NCBI GenBank assembly: GCA_041740995.1
Contig: JBGSKY010000050.1
Span: 1-43,681 of the forward strand
Reading direction: 5' to 3'
Origin: JBGSKY01 sp041740995
GTDB lineage: Bacteria; Planctomycetota; Planctomycetia; Pirellulales; Pirellulaceae
Length of the DNA: 43,681 nt
In this document: positions 1 through 8,986 of the stretch, piece by piece
How positions within the stretch are numbered: position 1 is the stretch's first letter
How the letters are laid out: every line of letters starts with the position of its first letter
The notes under the pieces: model-generated
Database searches by the model: none
What the model was told of the DNA's origin: nothing
What the model saw: the letters and a program-made list of their open reading frames with translations, nothing else
Program-made: the position numbers and the translations under genes

Positions 1-526
1 CATGCAGCAATTCGTCATCCTCGCCCAGCTGGATTCGCGAGCGAACCAAGTTCCCCAAGTACAACGGCGACGTTGGGGCGAGCTGATGAGCTTGAAAGTA
101 GTTTTCTCGTGCCTCTAAAGTTCGTCCTGCCGCTTCGAGCGTCATTCCCAAGTTGTTTTTCGGTGTCGCACTTTGTGGCAACAAACGAGCAGCGGTCTCG
201 AATTCTGAAGCGGCCGGTGCGAGTTGCTTTTGCCGGAAATACACCAATCCTAGATTATTGTGTGCTGCCGCATTGGACGGACTTCGATCAATTGCGATTT
301 GAAATTCTTTAGCGGCGTGTTCGAGTTTGCCTCGATCGAAATGCCGCAAACCCTTGCGATAATGTAGCCGTGAAGCGACCGTGTCACCGCCACCAATTGC
401 TAGCAGTTGATCACAGCTTGATTCGCGCAACGCGGCACATCCACCGAGCAAAATGAGAGGTGCCAATCCGAATATCGACGCCAGACCCATTCGACCAATT
501 GATCGGCTAATTCGAATGTGATGCAT
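1..526 (-). CDS. TPR-repeat lipoprotein, partial (C-terminus beyond window)
   Basis: The frame is open from an ATG at 526 to the window edge (175 codons visible). The N-terminus is basic (MHHIRISRSIGR), then comes a hydrophobic stretch ending in the lipobox LGGC with Cys30, so the product is probably a lipoprotein. From about residue 53 there are three TPR-like helical pairs, with typical phrases such as NAAAHNNLGLVYFRQ and TPKNNLGMTLEAAGR. The gene lies 41 bp after the stop of the GspM-like gene on the same strand, so it is probably the last or a late gene of that operon. TPR lipoproteins often act as assembly factors (pilotins such as PilF) for type II secretion or type IV pili; that role here is inferred from context. 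No Shine-Dalgarno is visible. An internal ATG at codon 13 is possible but would remove the positive charges expected of a signal peptide. Confidence 0.8.
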   Translation of the reverse strand, partial: MHHIRISRSIGRMGLASIFGLAPLILLGGCAALRESSCDQLLAIGGGDTVASRLHYRKGLRHFDRGKLEHAAKEFQIAIDRSPSNAAAHNNLGLVYFRQKQLAPAASEFETAARLLPQSATPKNNLGMTLEAAGRTLEARENYFQAHQLAPTSPLYLGNLVRSRIQLGEDDELLH

Positions 527-567
527 GGGGCGAACGAACCGTGCGCAATCGAGGCGTCCACGAACAA

Positions 568-1095
568 TTAAAGCTCGCTTATCGGCGAAAAAATCATCTG
601 CGTCAAGGTCAGCCGGACGTTCCATAGCTCTTGGCCTGCCGCGCCTTCAGACCGTCCGCGGTTGATAGCCAAATCTCGCACCAACATGCCCGATTGCGGC
701 TCTTCCAAGCCTTGCACAAAGCCCGCAACTTGCCAGAGCTGCGCATCTTGCAACACGATTTGAGTCGCACGAACTTGGTAAGCTGAACGCCCAAGCCGAG
801 CCGGGGCCTGCGGATCAATTGATAGGATCGCGTAGGCTGGCAAATCGGCATTTTGAGCCGCTGAAGCGATCCGGTCAGCGATTCGATCGGGCGATTCAAC
901 TGCCAGCGATGCAATGCGAGGCGCGTTTCGATTGCGATTTAATTCTTCCAACAATCGCTGGCACTCTAGCAAACCATCGGCAGCTTGGTTTGCACTAGCC
1001 GCCGAGGCGCGATAGTAGTTCCAGCAGCTCGTCAAACAGAAGATTGACGCTGCGATGAAAATGATCCAGGGCAATCGTTTTCGCCAGTTGCTCAT
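568..1095 (-). CDS. Type II secretion GspM/PilO-like protein
   Basis: The 175-residue product has a short cytoplasmic N-terminus, one membrane helix (about residues 9-27) and a periplasmic part made of a helical stretch followed by an alpha/beta domain. That is the layout of GspM/PilO proteins (T2SSM_b type). The C-terminal half contains a segment on membrane-platform style beta strands (LWNVRLTLTQMIF). Its ATG overlaps the TGA of the upstream GspL-like gene by 4 bp, so translation is probably coupled. In known systems GspL and GspM form the inner-membrane platform that links the cytoplasmic ATPase to the pseudopilus. The assignment rests on topology, size and gene order more than on strict motifs. 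An SCW sequence at the end of the helix looks slightly like a lipobox but is a poor match. Confidence 0.7.
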   Translation of the reverse strand: MSNWRKRLPWIIFIAASIFCLTSCWNYYRASAASANQAADGLLECQRLLEELNRNRNAPRIASLAVESPDRIADRIASAAQNADLPAYAILSIDPQAPARLGRSAYQVRATQIVLQDAQLWQVAGFVQGLEEPQSGMLVRDLAINRGRSEGAAGQELWNVRLTLTQMIFSPISEL

Positions 1096-2513
1096 TGGCG
1101 CACCCTCATCGAGATCGGCTTTTCAAAGTCGGCCTGTCGATAGGACGCCAGAATTGTCGCTGAGATCCGATCATCATCGGTCAGCGAGGTTGAGGGTGGT
1201 TCGACCTCCAAGCCTTGATCGGCCAGAGCGGCAGCCAGTTTCCCTGCGTCTTGTTGCGACATGAATTTTACTTCCATGACAATCGACCCATTCTCAATTC
1301 GGATCTGATCGATCTCAAACGGCAGCTCGTCATTCAAGCTTTCAAGGATGCGACGAAGGACTTGCAGCGCTGACGCTGGTACCTTGGTCTTGTTATCAAC
1401 CTTGCGAATTCCGATCGCTTTGGCATGTTCGCTTTTTAAGCGGCTTAGAATTGCCGCTGGAACTCGTTGTTCCGGGAAGGCTTTTTTAAAGAGCGTCGCT
1501 TGTTCGGCGGTTGCTTGACGAGCCATTGCTTGATACTGAAATGATCGCCAGAGCAAGGTGCCGCAAACCAATAACAAAGCGATGCACCCAGAGATCACAA
1601 AACTGCTGATCGCAATACGATATCGCCGAAGCGGATCGCTCGCCGCCAACTGATCACGACGAAAGTCAAACGTCGGTTCACGACGATTACTGAGTATGTG
1701 ACGTGTCGCTTTACATTGCATCACCAATGGGTCAATCACGACCGATTGGTTGGCGAGTTCTTGCAGCATTTCATGGCGTTGCATCGCCGACCTGTTGGCC
1801 AATAAAACGACCGGCAACTCTTCCGGATTGATCAGTTCCAAGAGCCGCGACACGCTGATCGGCCGCGCATCGCTGACTTGCCAAGCGGTCAGTTTCCCTT
1901 GGCCATCAAAGCTTGCAATCTCCGCGTGACCGGAACGATCATCGCAGCTGTTTTCCAGATAAATTACTGAGCTATTAGGCTTGAGAACTCGTTCCGCCAT
2001 CGCTTGCTCGAACACCATCATTGATGCGCTTACGACGAACTGCACTCGGCATTCACAACTTTCAAGCTGGTCAATCAATGCTTGCAGATGATCGCTTTCC
2101 ATCGCGGCCGCTGACAAACCAATCGATGGATTGTTCGAAATATGAATCGAATCAGCGACAATACTTTCCGCGTTGACTGGCAATAAAGCTTCCAACGCAA
2201 AACGCAATGACTGGTGGTTCGTAATGTTTACCGCATCGCCTGGTTGGATGGTTGTAAAAAGAGTTGTGGTCGAGGCCACCGCAATGACTACTTTTCGGCG
2301 GTCGAGTCGATGTTTCTTTGAGAAGTCGATTGTCGCATTGGCGATTTCGATTGGACTAGTCGATTCAACGAATTGCGACACGTCAGCGGCTTGGCTGTTT
2401 TGCAGCCGCCAACCGTTGGATACTTCTAACAGCAAGATCGCTTTCATCAAATTCTGTTGCCCTGGCAAATTAGCGATCTTGCAATTATTGGTCATTGTTT
2501 CGCGATCGTCCAT
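1092..2513 (-). CDS. Type II secretion GspL-like (PilM/PilN-like) protein
   Basis: The product of 473 residues has an N-terminal cytoplasmic part of about 290 residues that fits the actin-like fold of GspL/PilM, with regular beta-strand phrases such as RKVVIAVASTTTLF. One membrane helix follows at about 301-323, then a periplasmic coiled segment and a ferredoxin-like domain (LPFEIDQIRIENGSIVMEV). This is the GspL architecture, or a PilM-PilN fusion. It overlaps the upstream GspC-like gene by 29 bp if the ATG at 2513 is used. ATGs at 2495 and 2447 are alternatives, and the last (protein MKAILLLEV...) starts right at the conserved fold, so the true start is uncertain. It overlaps the downstream GspM-like gene by 4 bp. 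GspL recruits the secretion ATPase GspE to the inner membrane; no GspE, F or D is visible in this window. Confidence 0.72.
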   Translation of the reverse strand: MDDRETMTNNCKIANLPGQQNLMKAILLLEVSNGWRLQNSQAADVSQFVESTSPIEIANATIDFSKKHRLDRRKVVIAVASTTTLFTTIQPGDAVNITNHQSLRFALEALLPVNAESIVADSIHISNNPSIGLSAAAMESDHLQALIDQLESCECRVQFVVSASMMVFEQAMAERVLKPNSSVIYLENSCDDRSGHAEIASFDGQGKLTAWQVSDARPISVSRLLELINPEELPVVLLANRSAMQRHEMLQELANQSVVIDPLVMQCKATRHILSNRREPTFDFRRDQLAASDPLRRYRIAISSFVISGCIALLLVCGTLLWRSFQYQAMARQATAEQATLFKKAFPEQRVPAAILSRLKSEHAKAIGIRKVDNKTKVPASALQVLRRILESLNDELPFEIDQIRIENGSIVMEVKFMSQQDAGKLAAALADQGLEVEPPSTSLTDDDRISATILASYRQADFEKPISMRVRQ

Positions 2514-3204
2514 TTAAACTATCAAGCTCTTCTTCAATACTCATTCGTTTTACAGCCTCGCGGGGTTGCGCAGTTGCTGAATCGGACGGATTTGCGATCG
2601 GAATTTTCGCCGACGAATCCGTGGGCTGCGAAGCTTGCTTAAACGAGAGCACTTGCCCCATTTGCCAAGTTGTTTTCATTCCCTGATAGGTCACTTCTAC
2701 CGCTTCGGGCGAGATTGAATTGATCAAGATGCCCGGAGGTTGTAAACGCAGCGTGTCGCCTTCGCTTCGAAAATCAAGCTGCCCATCAGGCGAAATTGCG
2801 ATGGCCATTGACTTGCCTGTTTCGAGCACAGTGCCTACCAACCGCACACCAAGGTTACTTGACGTTCCAGGATCGTTTGCGATGGTTGTTGGGGACGGAA
2901 CTTCGACGATCGGTGGCGACGTCTCCTTTTCACTCGCAACTTGTTCACTGGCAGCGTGGTTAAGCCGAAATCCTGATTGCAACGGCCTCGACCAAATTGG
3001 GTCTAACGGACGAAGTGGATTGTCCGGGAGAGCTGCAACGTTCGGCTGGGCAGCCAAGGCTCGCGGCGCAGTTGCGTTATTGCGAGATGCAAGCGAAGGA
3101 CCGATCGGAACAAAAAATCCCCAACACGCGATTGCAGTCCCGAATACAACGACAAGGCAACTGGCAAAATAAAACGTTCGACGGATAGACTTTCGGCTTT
3201 TCAT
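2485..3204 (-). CDS. Type II secretion GspC/PilP-like protein
   Basis: The 239-residue product has a basic N-terminus, one membrane helix (about 11-32), a long low-complexity Pro/Ala/Thr linker in the periplasm, and a small beta domain (about 115-195) that begins LGVRLVGTVLETG. That phrase and layout match the homology region of GspC and PilP, which connects the inner-membrane platform to the secretin. A polar tail rich in Ser and charged residues follows. It is the first gene of the four-gene minus-strand operon seen here, and its stop overlaps the start of the GspL-like gene. The spacer upstream (3205-3588) must hold the promoter. No PDZ domain is present, which agrees with PilP-like and short GspC forms. 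Confidence 0.7.
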   Translation of the reverse strand: MKSRKSIRRTFYFASCLVVVFGTAIACWGFFVPIGPSLASRNNATAPRALAAQPNVAALPDNPLRPLDPIWSRPLQSGFRLNHAASEQVASEKETSPPIVEVPSPTTIANDPGTSSNLGVRLVGTVLETGKSMAIAISPDGQLDFRSEGDTLRLQPPGILINSISPEAVEVTYQGMKTTWQMGQVLSFKQASQPTDSSAKIPIANPSDSATAQPREAVKRMSIEEELDSLNGRSRNNDQ

Positions 3205-3588
3205 GGCACCTTGCAGTTTACCGCGTCCCTTGGTTCAACGCAGCGTCATTTTTGCATGCAACCGCCGGTCTCCTAACCGCGATTTTTCGCCATACAACAG
3301 CAATGATGGTTGATTGGAGCAGATTTTGATACAATCAGTCCGGTGTAGGATTTGCTCATGCCGCTACAAAGTTACAATTTGTGACCACGAATGCGTTGGT
3401 CAGCACGATTTTATTTGCATCAAACCTTAGAACCTATCCGAAAAGGGGTCTGACCCTTTGGAGGAACGGAGAGGGTCAGCCCCCTTTCCGGATAGGCTCT
3501 AAGTCTGGTTGTGAAAATAATTGCTGAGCAGAACTCTAACACTCACGTAATCGCCCGCCTAAAAGACTTTAAAAAAATCTATCTAAAT
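3205..3588. other. Divergent spacer between secretion operon and PQQ genes
   Basis: This 384-bp stretch separates a minus-strand operon from a plus-strand one, so it should hold two promoters. No convincing -35/-10 pair was found by eye. It contains the long hairpin repeat at 3429-3500. An in-frame GTG at 3511 would extend the PQQ protein upstream by 26 residues, but those residues precede a good signal peptide and are probably not translated. Confidence 0.5.
3429..3500 (+). repeat. Dispersed hairpin repeat, copy 1
   Basis: Two 29-nt arms (3429-3457 and 3472-3500) form a near-perfect inverted repeat around a 14-nt loop (ttggaggaacggag, 3458-3471). The only three mismatches between the arms would still pair as G-U in RNA. 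A second copy lies at 28474-28543 in the opposite orientation: its loop is the exact reverse complement of this one, and its arms differ at only a few positions. The core of the arm reads aaaggggtctgaccct. This is a mobile or dispersed palindromic element of the REP/MITE kind, not a simple terminator, because no T-run follows the stem. The arms are adjacent to no obvious target duplication. Confidence 0.85.
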
Positions 3589-5877
3589 ATGTTGTCCTCG
3601 AAATGGAAAACCTTCCTGGCCACAATCGGCTTAGGATTCACTGCGTGTACCAGCACGCTTACTTTGCAAAATTTAATCGCTCAGGAGAGCAAGCCATCAG
3701 CGGCTGACGCAGGCGAAACGGCTCAAAGCAAAATCTCTGCGGCAAGCAATTGGGCGCATTGGCGTGGCCCGCGAATGGACGGTCACGCATATCAAGCAAA
3801 TCTGCCTGAGGATTGGTCGACCAAGGGCGAAAACGTGATTTGGCATAAGGAGGAATACGCTTCACGCGGTACGCCAGTCGTGATGAATGGCAAAATGTAT
3901 CTGACATGCCGCTCCTTCCCTGAATCGACCAAGGAAGGTGAAAAAACGGTTTGCTTTGACCCTATCACTGGTGAGCTAATTTGGGAAAGCATCCACAACG
4001 TTTTCCTCTCCGACGCTCCTGCCGAACGGGTCAGTTGGAACAGCCCAATCGCCGACCCCGAAACCAATCGCATTTACGCCTTGGGCATTAGCGGTGTCTT
4101 CCAATGCCTCGACGGCGACACTGGCGAAGTCGTTTGGGATCATTCAATGATGGAAGAGTACGGCATGATCAGCCCGTACGGTGGCCGAACGAATTTTGCG
4201 ACCGTGTTCGAAGATTTGGTCATTGTCAGTGCGGTGATGACAGGCTGGGGTGAATCGGCAGTGCCAGCTCATCGCTACGTTGCATTCGATAAATCGACGG
4301 GCATGGCCGCTTGGATGTTTTCGACCCGTCCCAAGCCAGAAGATACAACTTACAGCACGCCGGTCTTTACCGTTTTTAACGGCCAAGCGGCAATGGTCTT
4401 CGGCGCTGGCGACGGCGGACTTTACGCACTGCAACCCCGAACTGGAAAGCTAATTTGGAAATACCAAGCTTCGCCGCGCGGGATTAATACGACACCGCTG
4501 GTCGATGAAAATGGAATCGTCTATTGCGGACACGCGGAACAAAACGAAAGCGACCGAACAATTTTGGGAGCGCTTTTCGCTGTCGATGGAAAAATGACCG
4601 GAGAAATTCCAGAAGCGGAACTGGTTTGGAAAATCCCCAAGATGACAGTGAGCCGATGTGCGCCTGTGAAAAATGGCAATCAGCTTTATGTTGTCGACGA
4701 TGGCGGTCGCTTCTTTTCGATCGACGCAACGACTGGAAAAGAAATTGAATCGAAGAAACTCGGACGCAGCATGTTCGGTTCGATCCTCTTTGGCGATGAC
4801 AAGCTCTACATCGCCGAGAATTCTGGCCTAGTTTATATCCTCAAACCTACTGCGGACGGCATTGAGCAGCTCAGCAAAGTTCGCGTCAACGAAGGCGAGT
4901 TTTTCGGATCACCGATTGCCTACGCCAGCCGAATTTATTTGCCCACCAACACTGGATTATTTTGCGTTGGCGATAAAGATGCCGAGCCGTCTTATGTCGA
5001 AATGCCGCCAGCACCAGTCGAAACACCAGTGGCTAAAGATCAAGCAATCGCTCACATTCAACTCGCGCCCGTCGAATTGATGCTACGTCCAAAGCAAAAA
5101 GTGACCATGCAAGTCCGCGGGTACAACAAAATTGGTCAGTTCGTAAAACTCGTGGATGGCGCTGACGTAAAGATTGACGGTCCAGGCTTGTTCGTTGACG
5201 GCGTTTATGTCGCCCCCCAAGTCGATGAGGCCACCGCTGTGATGATTACGGCTACTAGCAATGGTATGACCAGCACTGCACGAGCACGCATTATTCCCGA
5301 CCTGCCGCTCAACGCGAACTTCAATGACTCGAAAGTCCCTTTGCCTTGGATTGGAGCCGCGTATCGTCATAAGCCTGCCGAATTCGAAGGCGAAAAGGTA
5401 CTTGTCAAAATCAGTACGATTCCAAAGGGGACTCGATCGCAGGCCTGGATCGCGTCGCCTGATTTGCACGACTACACCGTCCAAGCCGATTTTTACGCGA
5501 CTGATAAGCGAGCTGATATGACAACCGATAGACTGCCCGACATGGGCCTTGTCGCTCAACGGTACACATTGGATTTGAAGGGCTCGCAAGAGTTGCAAAT
5601 TCGATCGTGGACGCCTCGACTCGAAAACCGATTTGCGAAGACTATGAAATTCGATTGGAAAGCAAAAACTTGGTATACGATGAAGTTCCAATCCGAAACG
5701 GTTGGTGAAGCTGCCACGTTGCGAGGCAAAGTTTGGCTTCGCGGCGAAGCAGAACCAGCGGATTGGCAAATCGAAGCGACCGACGCCGTTGGTAACTTGC
5801 AAGGCAGCCCAGGACTGTTCGGCAACTCCGGCGACGCGGAATTTTATATCGACAACGTGACGGTTTCCAAAAACTGA
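3589..5877 (+). CDS. PQQ-like beta-propeller protein with C-terminal beta-sandwich
   Basis: Secreted protein of 762 residues from the ATG at 3589, which directly precedes a signal peptide (MLSSKWKTFLATIGLGFTAC). FTAC is a weak lipobox, so a lipoprotein is possible. Residues about 45-465 contain PQQ/BamB-like propeller repeats with typical blade phrases (WRGPRMDGHAY, CLDGDTGEVVWDH, TPLVDENGIVYCG, FSIDATTGKEI). An Ig-like domain follows (about 490-590), then a beta-sandwich domain resembling DUF1080/laminin-G folds, ending in AEFYIDNVTV. No catalytic residues of PQQ dehydrogenases are evident, so a structural or binding role is more likely than alcohol oxidation. A second propeller gene starts 53 bp downstream, so the two are probably co-transcribed. 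The GTG at 3511 is an alternative start. Confidence 0.85.
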   Translation: MLSSKWKTFLATIGLGFTACTSTLTLQNLIAQESKPSAADAGETAQSKISAASNWAHWRGPRMDGHAYQANLPEDWSTKGENVIWHKEEYASRGTPVVMNGKMYLTCRSFPESTKEGEKTVCFDPITGELIWESIHNVFLSDAPAERVSWNSPIADPETNRIYALGISGVFQCLDGDTGEVVWDHSMMEEYGMISPYGGRTNFATVFEDLVIVSAVMTGWGESAVPAHRYVAFDKSTGMAAWMFSTRPKPEDTTYSTPVFTVFNGQAAMVFGAGDGGLYALQPRTGKLIWKYQASPRGINTTPLVDENGIVYCGHAEQNESDRTILGALFAVDGKMTGEIPEAELVWKIPKMTVSRCAPVKNGNQLYVVDDGGRFFSIDATTGKEIESKKLGRSMFGSILFGDDKLYIAENSGLVYILKPTADGIEQLSKVRVNEGEFFGSPIAYASRIYLPTNTGLFCVGDKDAEPSYVEMPPAPVETPVAKDQAIAHIQLAPVELMLRPKQKVTMQVRGYNKIGQFVKLVDGADVKIDGPGLFVDGVYVAPQVDEATAVMITATSNGMTSTARARIIPDLPLNANFNDSKVPLPWIGAAYRHKPAEFEGEKVLVKISTIPKGTRSQAWIASPDLHDYTVQADFYATDKRADMTTDRLPDMGLVAQRYTLDLKGSQELQIRSWTPRLENRFAKTMKFDWKAKTWYTMKFQSETVGEAATLRGKVWLRGEAEPADWQIEATDAVGNLQGSPGLFGNSGDAEFYIDNVTVSKN

Positions 5878-5930
5878 TTTTTATAGATAAACCTGATTCA
5901 CATCTTTTAACTCCCGCCTGAAATTTATCG

Positions 5931-7574
5931 ATGACAAAAAAGCAATTTTCAATCGCCCTAGGACTTTTCACTTTAGTCACTCAGCCACTTTTCGCGTTCG
6001 ATCCGGTCGCTGCGGTCAAAGAGCAAATCGCTACCATGAACGTCGGTCCCAACGACTGGCCTCAGTGGGGCGGAACGGCGATCCGAAGCAACACACCGCC
6101 GGATGCTGATATCCCGTTGACTTGGGACTTGGAAACTGGCGAAAACGTTCGGTGGTCGATGGCGCTCGGCTCTGAGACGTACGGCAATCCTGTCGTCGCC
6201 AATGGAAAGGTCTATGTCGGTACCAATAACGCATCGGGCTACCTCAAACGCTACCCGAACACTACCGATCTTGGCGTGCTACTGTGCTTTGACGAAAAAG
6301 ACGGCAAATTTCTGTGGCAGCATAACAACGAGAAATTGCCCAGCGGTCGTGTCCACGATTGGCCTGATCAAGGCATCTGCAGCGCAGCGGCCGTTGATGG
6401 TGATCGATTGTGGTATGTAACCAGCCGCGGAACCGTTTGCTGTCTTGACACACAAGGTTTCCTAGATGGTGAGAATGATGGTCCGTACAAATCCGAACCA
6501 AATGAGAACAAGGACGAAGCGGACGTCATTTGGGAACTCAATATGATGAACGAGTTGAGCGTCAGCCAGCACAATATGTGCTCGTGCTCGGTGACATTCG
6601 CTGGCAACTTGTTGTTCGTTAACACTGGCAACGGCGTTGATGAAAGTCATATTACGATTCCAGAGGAACAAGCGCCAAGCTTTATGTGCTTGAATCGCGA
6701 CACGGGCGAAGTTATCTGGACCGACAGCTCGCCCGGCGGCAACGTATTGCACGGCCAATGGTCTTCACCAGCGTATGCGGAATTGGGCGGCGTGAAACAA
6801 GTTCTTTTTGGCGGCGGCGACGGTTGGCTGTACAGTTTCTCCGCTGAAGGCAAAAACGGAAAAAGTGAACTGCTTTGGAAGTTCGATTGCAACCCAAAGG
6901 ACTCGCTCTACTTACTTTCGCGAGCGACCCGCAACCATCTAATTTCGACGCCGTTAATTTATGACGGATTGGTTTACATTGCCGTTGGCGAAGATCCGGA
7001 ACACGGCGAAGGCGCTGGCCATCTGTGGTGTATTGATCCGACCAAACGTGGCGATGTCAGCCCAACTATTGTTTACAACAGCAGCGACCCGAGAACTCCA
7101 ATCGCTCCAAAGCGTTTGATTGCCTTGGAAAAAGATAAAGGCGATTTCGAGCGCGACAATCCAAATTCGGCAGCGGTCTGGCATTACGTTGGGAGCGATC
7201 CTAGCGATTTCGAAACGACGATGCACCGTACCTGCGGCACTTCGGCGATCAAAGATGGATTGTTGTTCGTGGCCGACTTCAGCGGCTTGGTCCATTGTGT
7301 TGATTGCAAAACGGGTGAAGGTTATTGGACATACGATATGTTAGCCGAATCGTGGGCCAGCCCGCTGCTGATCAACGACAAGGTCATGATCAGCGACGCG
7401 GACGGCGAAATTGCAATCTTTGAACTATCTAAAGAAATGAAATTGATTGACGAAGTTGACGTTCAAACGGCAGTTTTCACGACACCGATTGTTGCCAACA
7501 ACACGATCTTCATCGCCAACCGAAATCGTCTCTTTGCGATCGAAAAGGGCGCCCAGGGCGAACCGCTTGAATAG
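5931..7574 (+). CDS. Secreted PQQ-like beta-propeller protein
   Basis: The 547-residue product begins with a clean signal peptide (MTKKQFSIALGLFTLVTQPLFA). The mature part opens with the phrase DWPQWGGTAIRSN, the usual entry to this propeller class in planctomycetes. Propeller blades run through the whole protein, for example GNPVVANGKVYVGTNN, CLNRDTGEVIWT, GGGDGWLYSFSAEG, VDCKTGEGYW and SPLLINDKVMISDADGEI. It follows the larger propeller gene by 53 bp on the same strand and probably works with it, perhaps as a periplasmic or outer-membrane scaffold. Known relatives include BamB and quinoprotein dehydrogenases. The substrate or partner cannot be told from sequence, and calcium or PQQ binding is not shown. 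Confidence 0.85.
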   Translation: MTKKQFSIALGLFTLVTQPLFAFDPVAAVKEQIATMNVGPNDWPQWGGTAIRSNTPPDADIPLTWDLETGENVRWSMALGSETYGNPVVANGKVYVGTNNASGYLKRYPNTTDLGVLLCFDEKDGKFLWQHNNEKLPSGRVHDWPDQGICSAAAVDGDRLWYVTSRGTVCCLDTQGFLDGENDGPYKSEPNENKDEADVIWELNMMNELSVSQHNMCSCSVTFAGNLLFVNTGNGVDESHITIPEEQAPSFMCLNRDTGEVIWTDSSPGGNVLHGQWSSPAYAELGGVKQVLFGGGDGWLYSFSAEGKNGKSELLWKFDCNPKDSLYLLSRATRNHLISTPLIYDGLVYIAVGEDPEHGEGAGHLWCIDPTKRGDVSPTIVYNSSDPRTPIAPKRLIALEKDKGDFERDNPNSAAVWHYVGSDPSDFETTMHRTCGTSAIKDGLLFVADFSGLVHCVDCKTGEGYWTYDMLAESWASPLLINDKVMISDADGEIAIFELSKEMKLIDEVDVQTAVFTTPIVANNTIFIANRNRLFAIEKGAQGEPLE

Positions 7575-7826
7575 GCAATTGATCAACACGTTGACTCCTG
7601 CGAAACGCTGATACGCGGTCACAGGCAAAGCGTCCGAATGCTCCCATTGTGGTGCGTTCGCAGCGGCAACCGCTAATCCATGCGCAACGCGTGAATTACA
7701 TGGCGAGTTGCTTTCCGCGATGCTTACGCGGAGAAGCCGACTAGATCAGCTGCTCTCTAGTTGACGGATGGCCGTCTAGCGAAAATGATTGTGGGATTCC
7801 AACGGATCCATCACATCGAGGCGAGA

Positions 7827-8792
7827 ATGTTTGATCGACGAAATTTTATCAGCGCCACAGCCGGCCTCGCAGCCGCCGGCATGCTCCAATCCACGCAAGC
7901 CGATGCGGCCGGGGAAGAACCCGCTGACAATGTTGCGAGTCAAGCAGCCAAGCTGCGATATTGCTTAAATGTGAGCACTATCAATAACAGCAAGGTCGAC
8001 GTCGAAGACCAGATCGCGACTGCTGCCAAGGCGGGCTATGACGGCATCGAACTCTGGCTCCGCGATATCGAACGCTACACATCGGCAGGCAAGAAGTTAC
8101 CCGACCTGCGAAAACGTATCGCCGATTCTGGCTTGAAAGTTGAAAGTGCGATCGCGTTTGGGCAATGGGTTGTCAATGACGATGCCGCCCGAGCCAAGGG
8201 GCTCGACGATTGCCGTCGTGACATGGAAATCGTTCGCGAGCTTGGCGGTCGATTGATCGCTGCACCGCCAACAGGAGCCACTGAAGGCGCAAAATTGGAT
8301 CTCGACCAAGTTGCCCAGCGCTACCAAGTATTGCTCGACATCGGACGTTCTCGCGATTGTTTCCCACAACTAGAAGTGTGGGGCTTTGCCGCCAACTTTT
8401 CTCGTTTGGCCGAGGTGCTGTACGTGCTGGCTGCGGCAAACGATCCGGATGCTTGCGTGTTGCCAGACGTTTACCATTTGTACAAAGGTGGCTCGACGTT
8501 TGCGAATATCGGAACGCTGGCCGGTAGCGCGGTCCACGTCCTGCACATGAATGACTATCCAGCCAACCCACCGCGCGAGTCAATCGTTGATGCTGACCGC
8601 GTCTTTCCTGGCGATGGTGTCGCCCCGATCGCGATGATCCTAAACACGATGTTGCAAAATGGTTTTGCTGGAGTGTTATCGCTGGAATTGTTCAATCGCG
8701 GCTACTGGCAACGCGATCGCGACGAGATCGCGAGCATCGGTTTGGCCAAAATGAAGTCGTCAGTCGAGGCAGCCATCCGATATGCGAGCTAG
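7827..8792 (+). CDS. Tat-exported sugar phosphate isomerase/epimerase-like TIM barrel
   Basis: The ATG at 7827 starts a protein of 321 residues with a twin-arginine leader (DRRNFISATAGLAAAGM), and GAGG at 7818-7821 gives a reasonable Shine-Dalgarno. The mature part is a xylose isomerase-like TIM barrel (AP_endonuc_2 family): AGYDGIELWL near the start of the barrel, then the probable metal-binding series E in LEVWGF, D and H in LPDVYHLYKGG, H in HVLHMNDYP and E in LSLELFNRGYW. Relatives include hydroxypyruvate isomerases, inosose dehydratases and keto-sugar epimerases, so a role in sugar catabolism in the periplasm is likely; the substrate is unknown. It ends 106 bp before a rho-independent terminator. 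An upstream ATG at 7761 would bury the Tat motif and is less likely. Confidence 0.87.
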   Translation: MFDRRNFISATAGLAAAGMLQSTQADAAGEEPADNVASQAAKLRYCLNVSTINNSKVDVEDQIATAAKAGYDGIELWLRDIERYTSAGKKLPDLRKRIADSGLKVESAIAFGQWVVNDDAARAKGLDDCRRDMEIVRELGGRLIAAPPTGATEGAKLDLDQVAQRYQVLLDIGRSRDCFPQLEVWGFAANFSRLAEVLYVLAAANDPDACVLPDVYHLYKGGSTFANIGTLAGSAVHVLHMNDYPANPPRESIVDADRVFPGDGVAPIAMILNTMLQNGFAGVLSLELFNRGYWQRDRDEIASIGLAKMKSSVEAAIRYAS

Positions 8793-8897
8793 CCATCGGT
8801 AGCCGCGTTTATTGACGACCGGAACACCGTCTCGCAGCGAGCAATCTACTCCTTGAACTAATGCTTCCACGAAATTTCAAGTGCGGGTAACTCGTAG

Positions 8898-8926
8898 CCG
8901 AAGTCGCCAGACTTCGGAGCTTTTTT
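8898..8926 (+). terminator. Rho-independent terminator after TIM-barrel gene
   Basis: A perfect 7-bp stem (ccgaagt / acttcgg, loop cgccag, 8898-8917) is followed by agc and six T residues (8921-8926). It lies between convergent genes. A related hairpin sequence without the T-run is found at 17651-17670, so the stem also belongs to a dispersed repeat family. A second hairpin (ccgatct ... agatcgg, 8938-8957) follows directly. Confidence 0.75.
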
Positions 8927-8986
8927 CGTTGAGAAGTCCGATCTCTGGTGAGATCGGCTAACCTGAGATTGCATGCGGTTCAAGCA

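Noticed and set aside
3589..7574. The two propeller proteins as PQQ-dependent alcohol dehydrogenases
   Set aside because: The propeller repeats are clear but the PQQ-binding Cys-Cys pair and catalytic Asp could not be placed, so only a PQQ-like fold is claimed.
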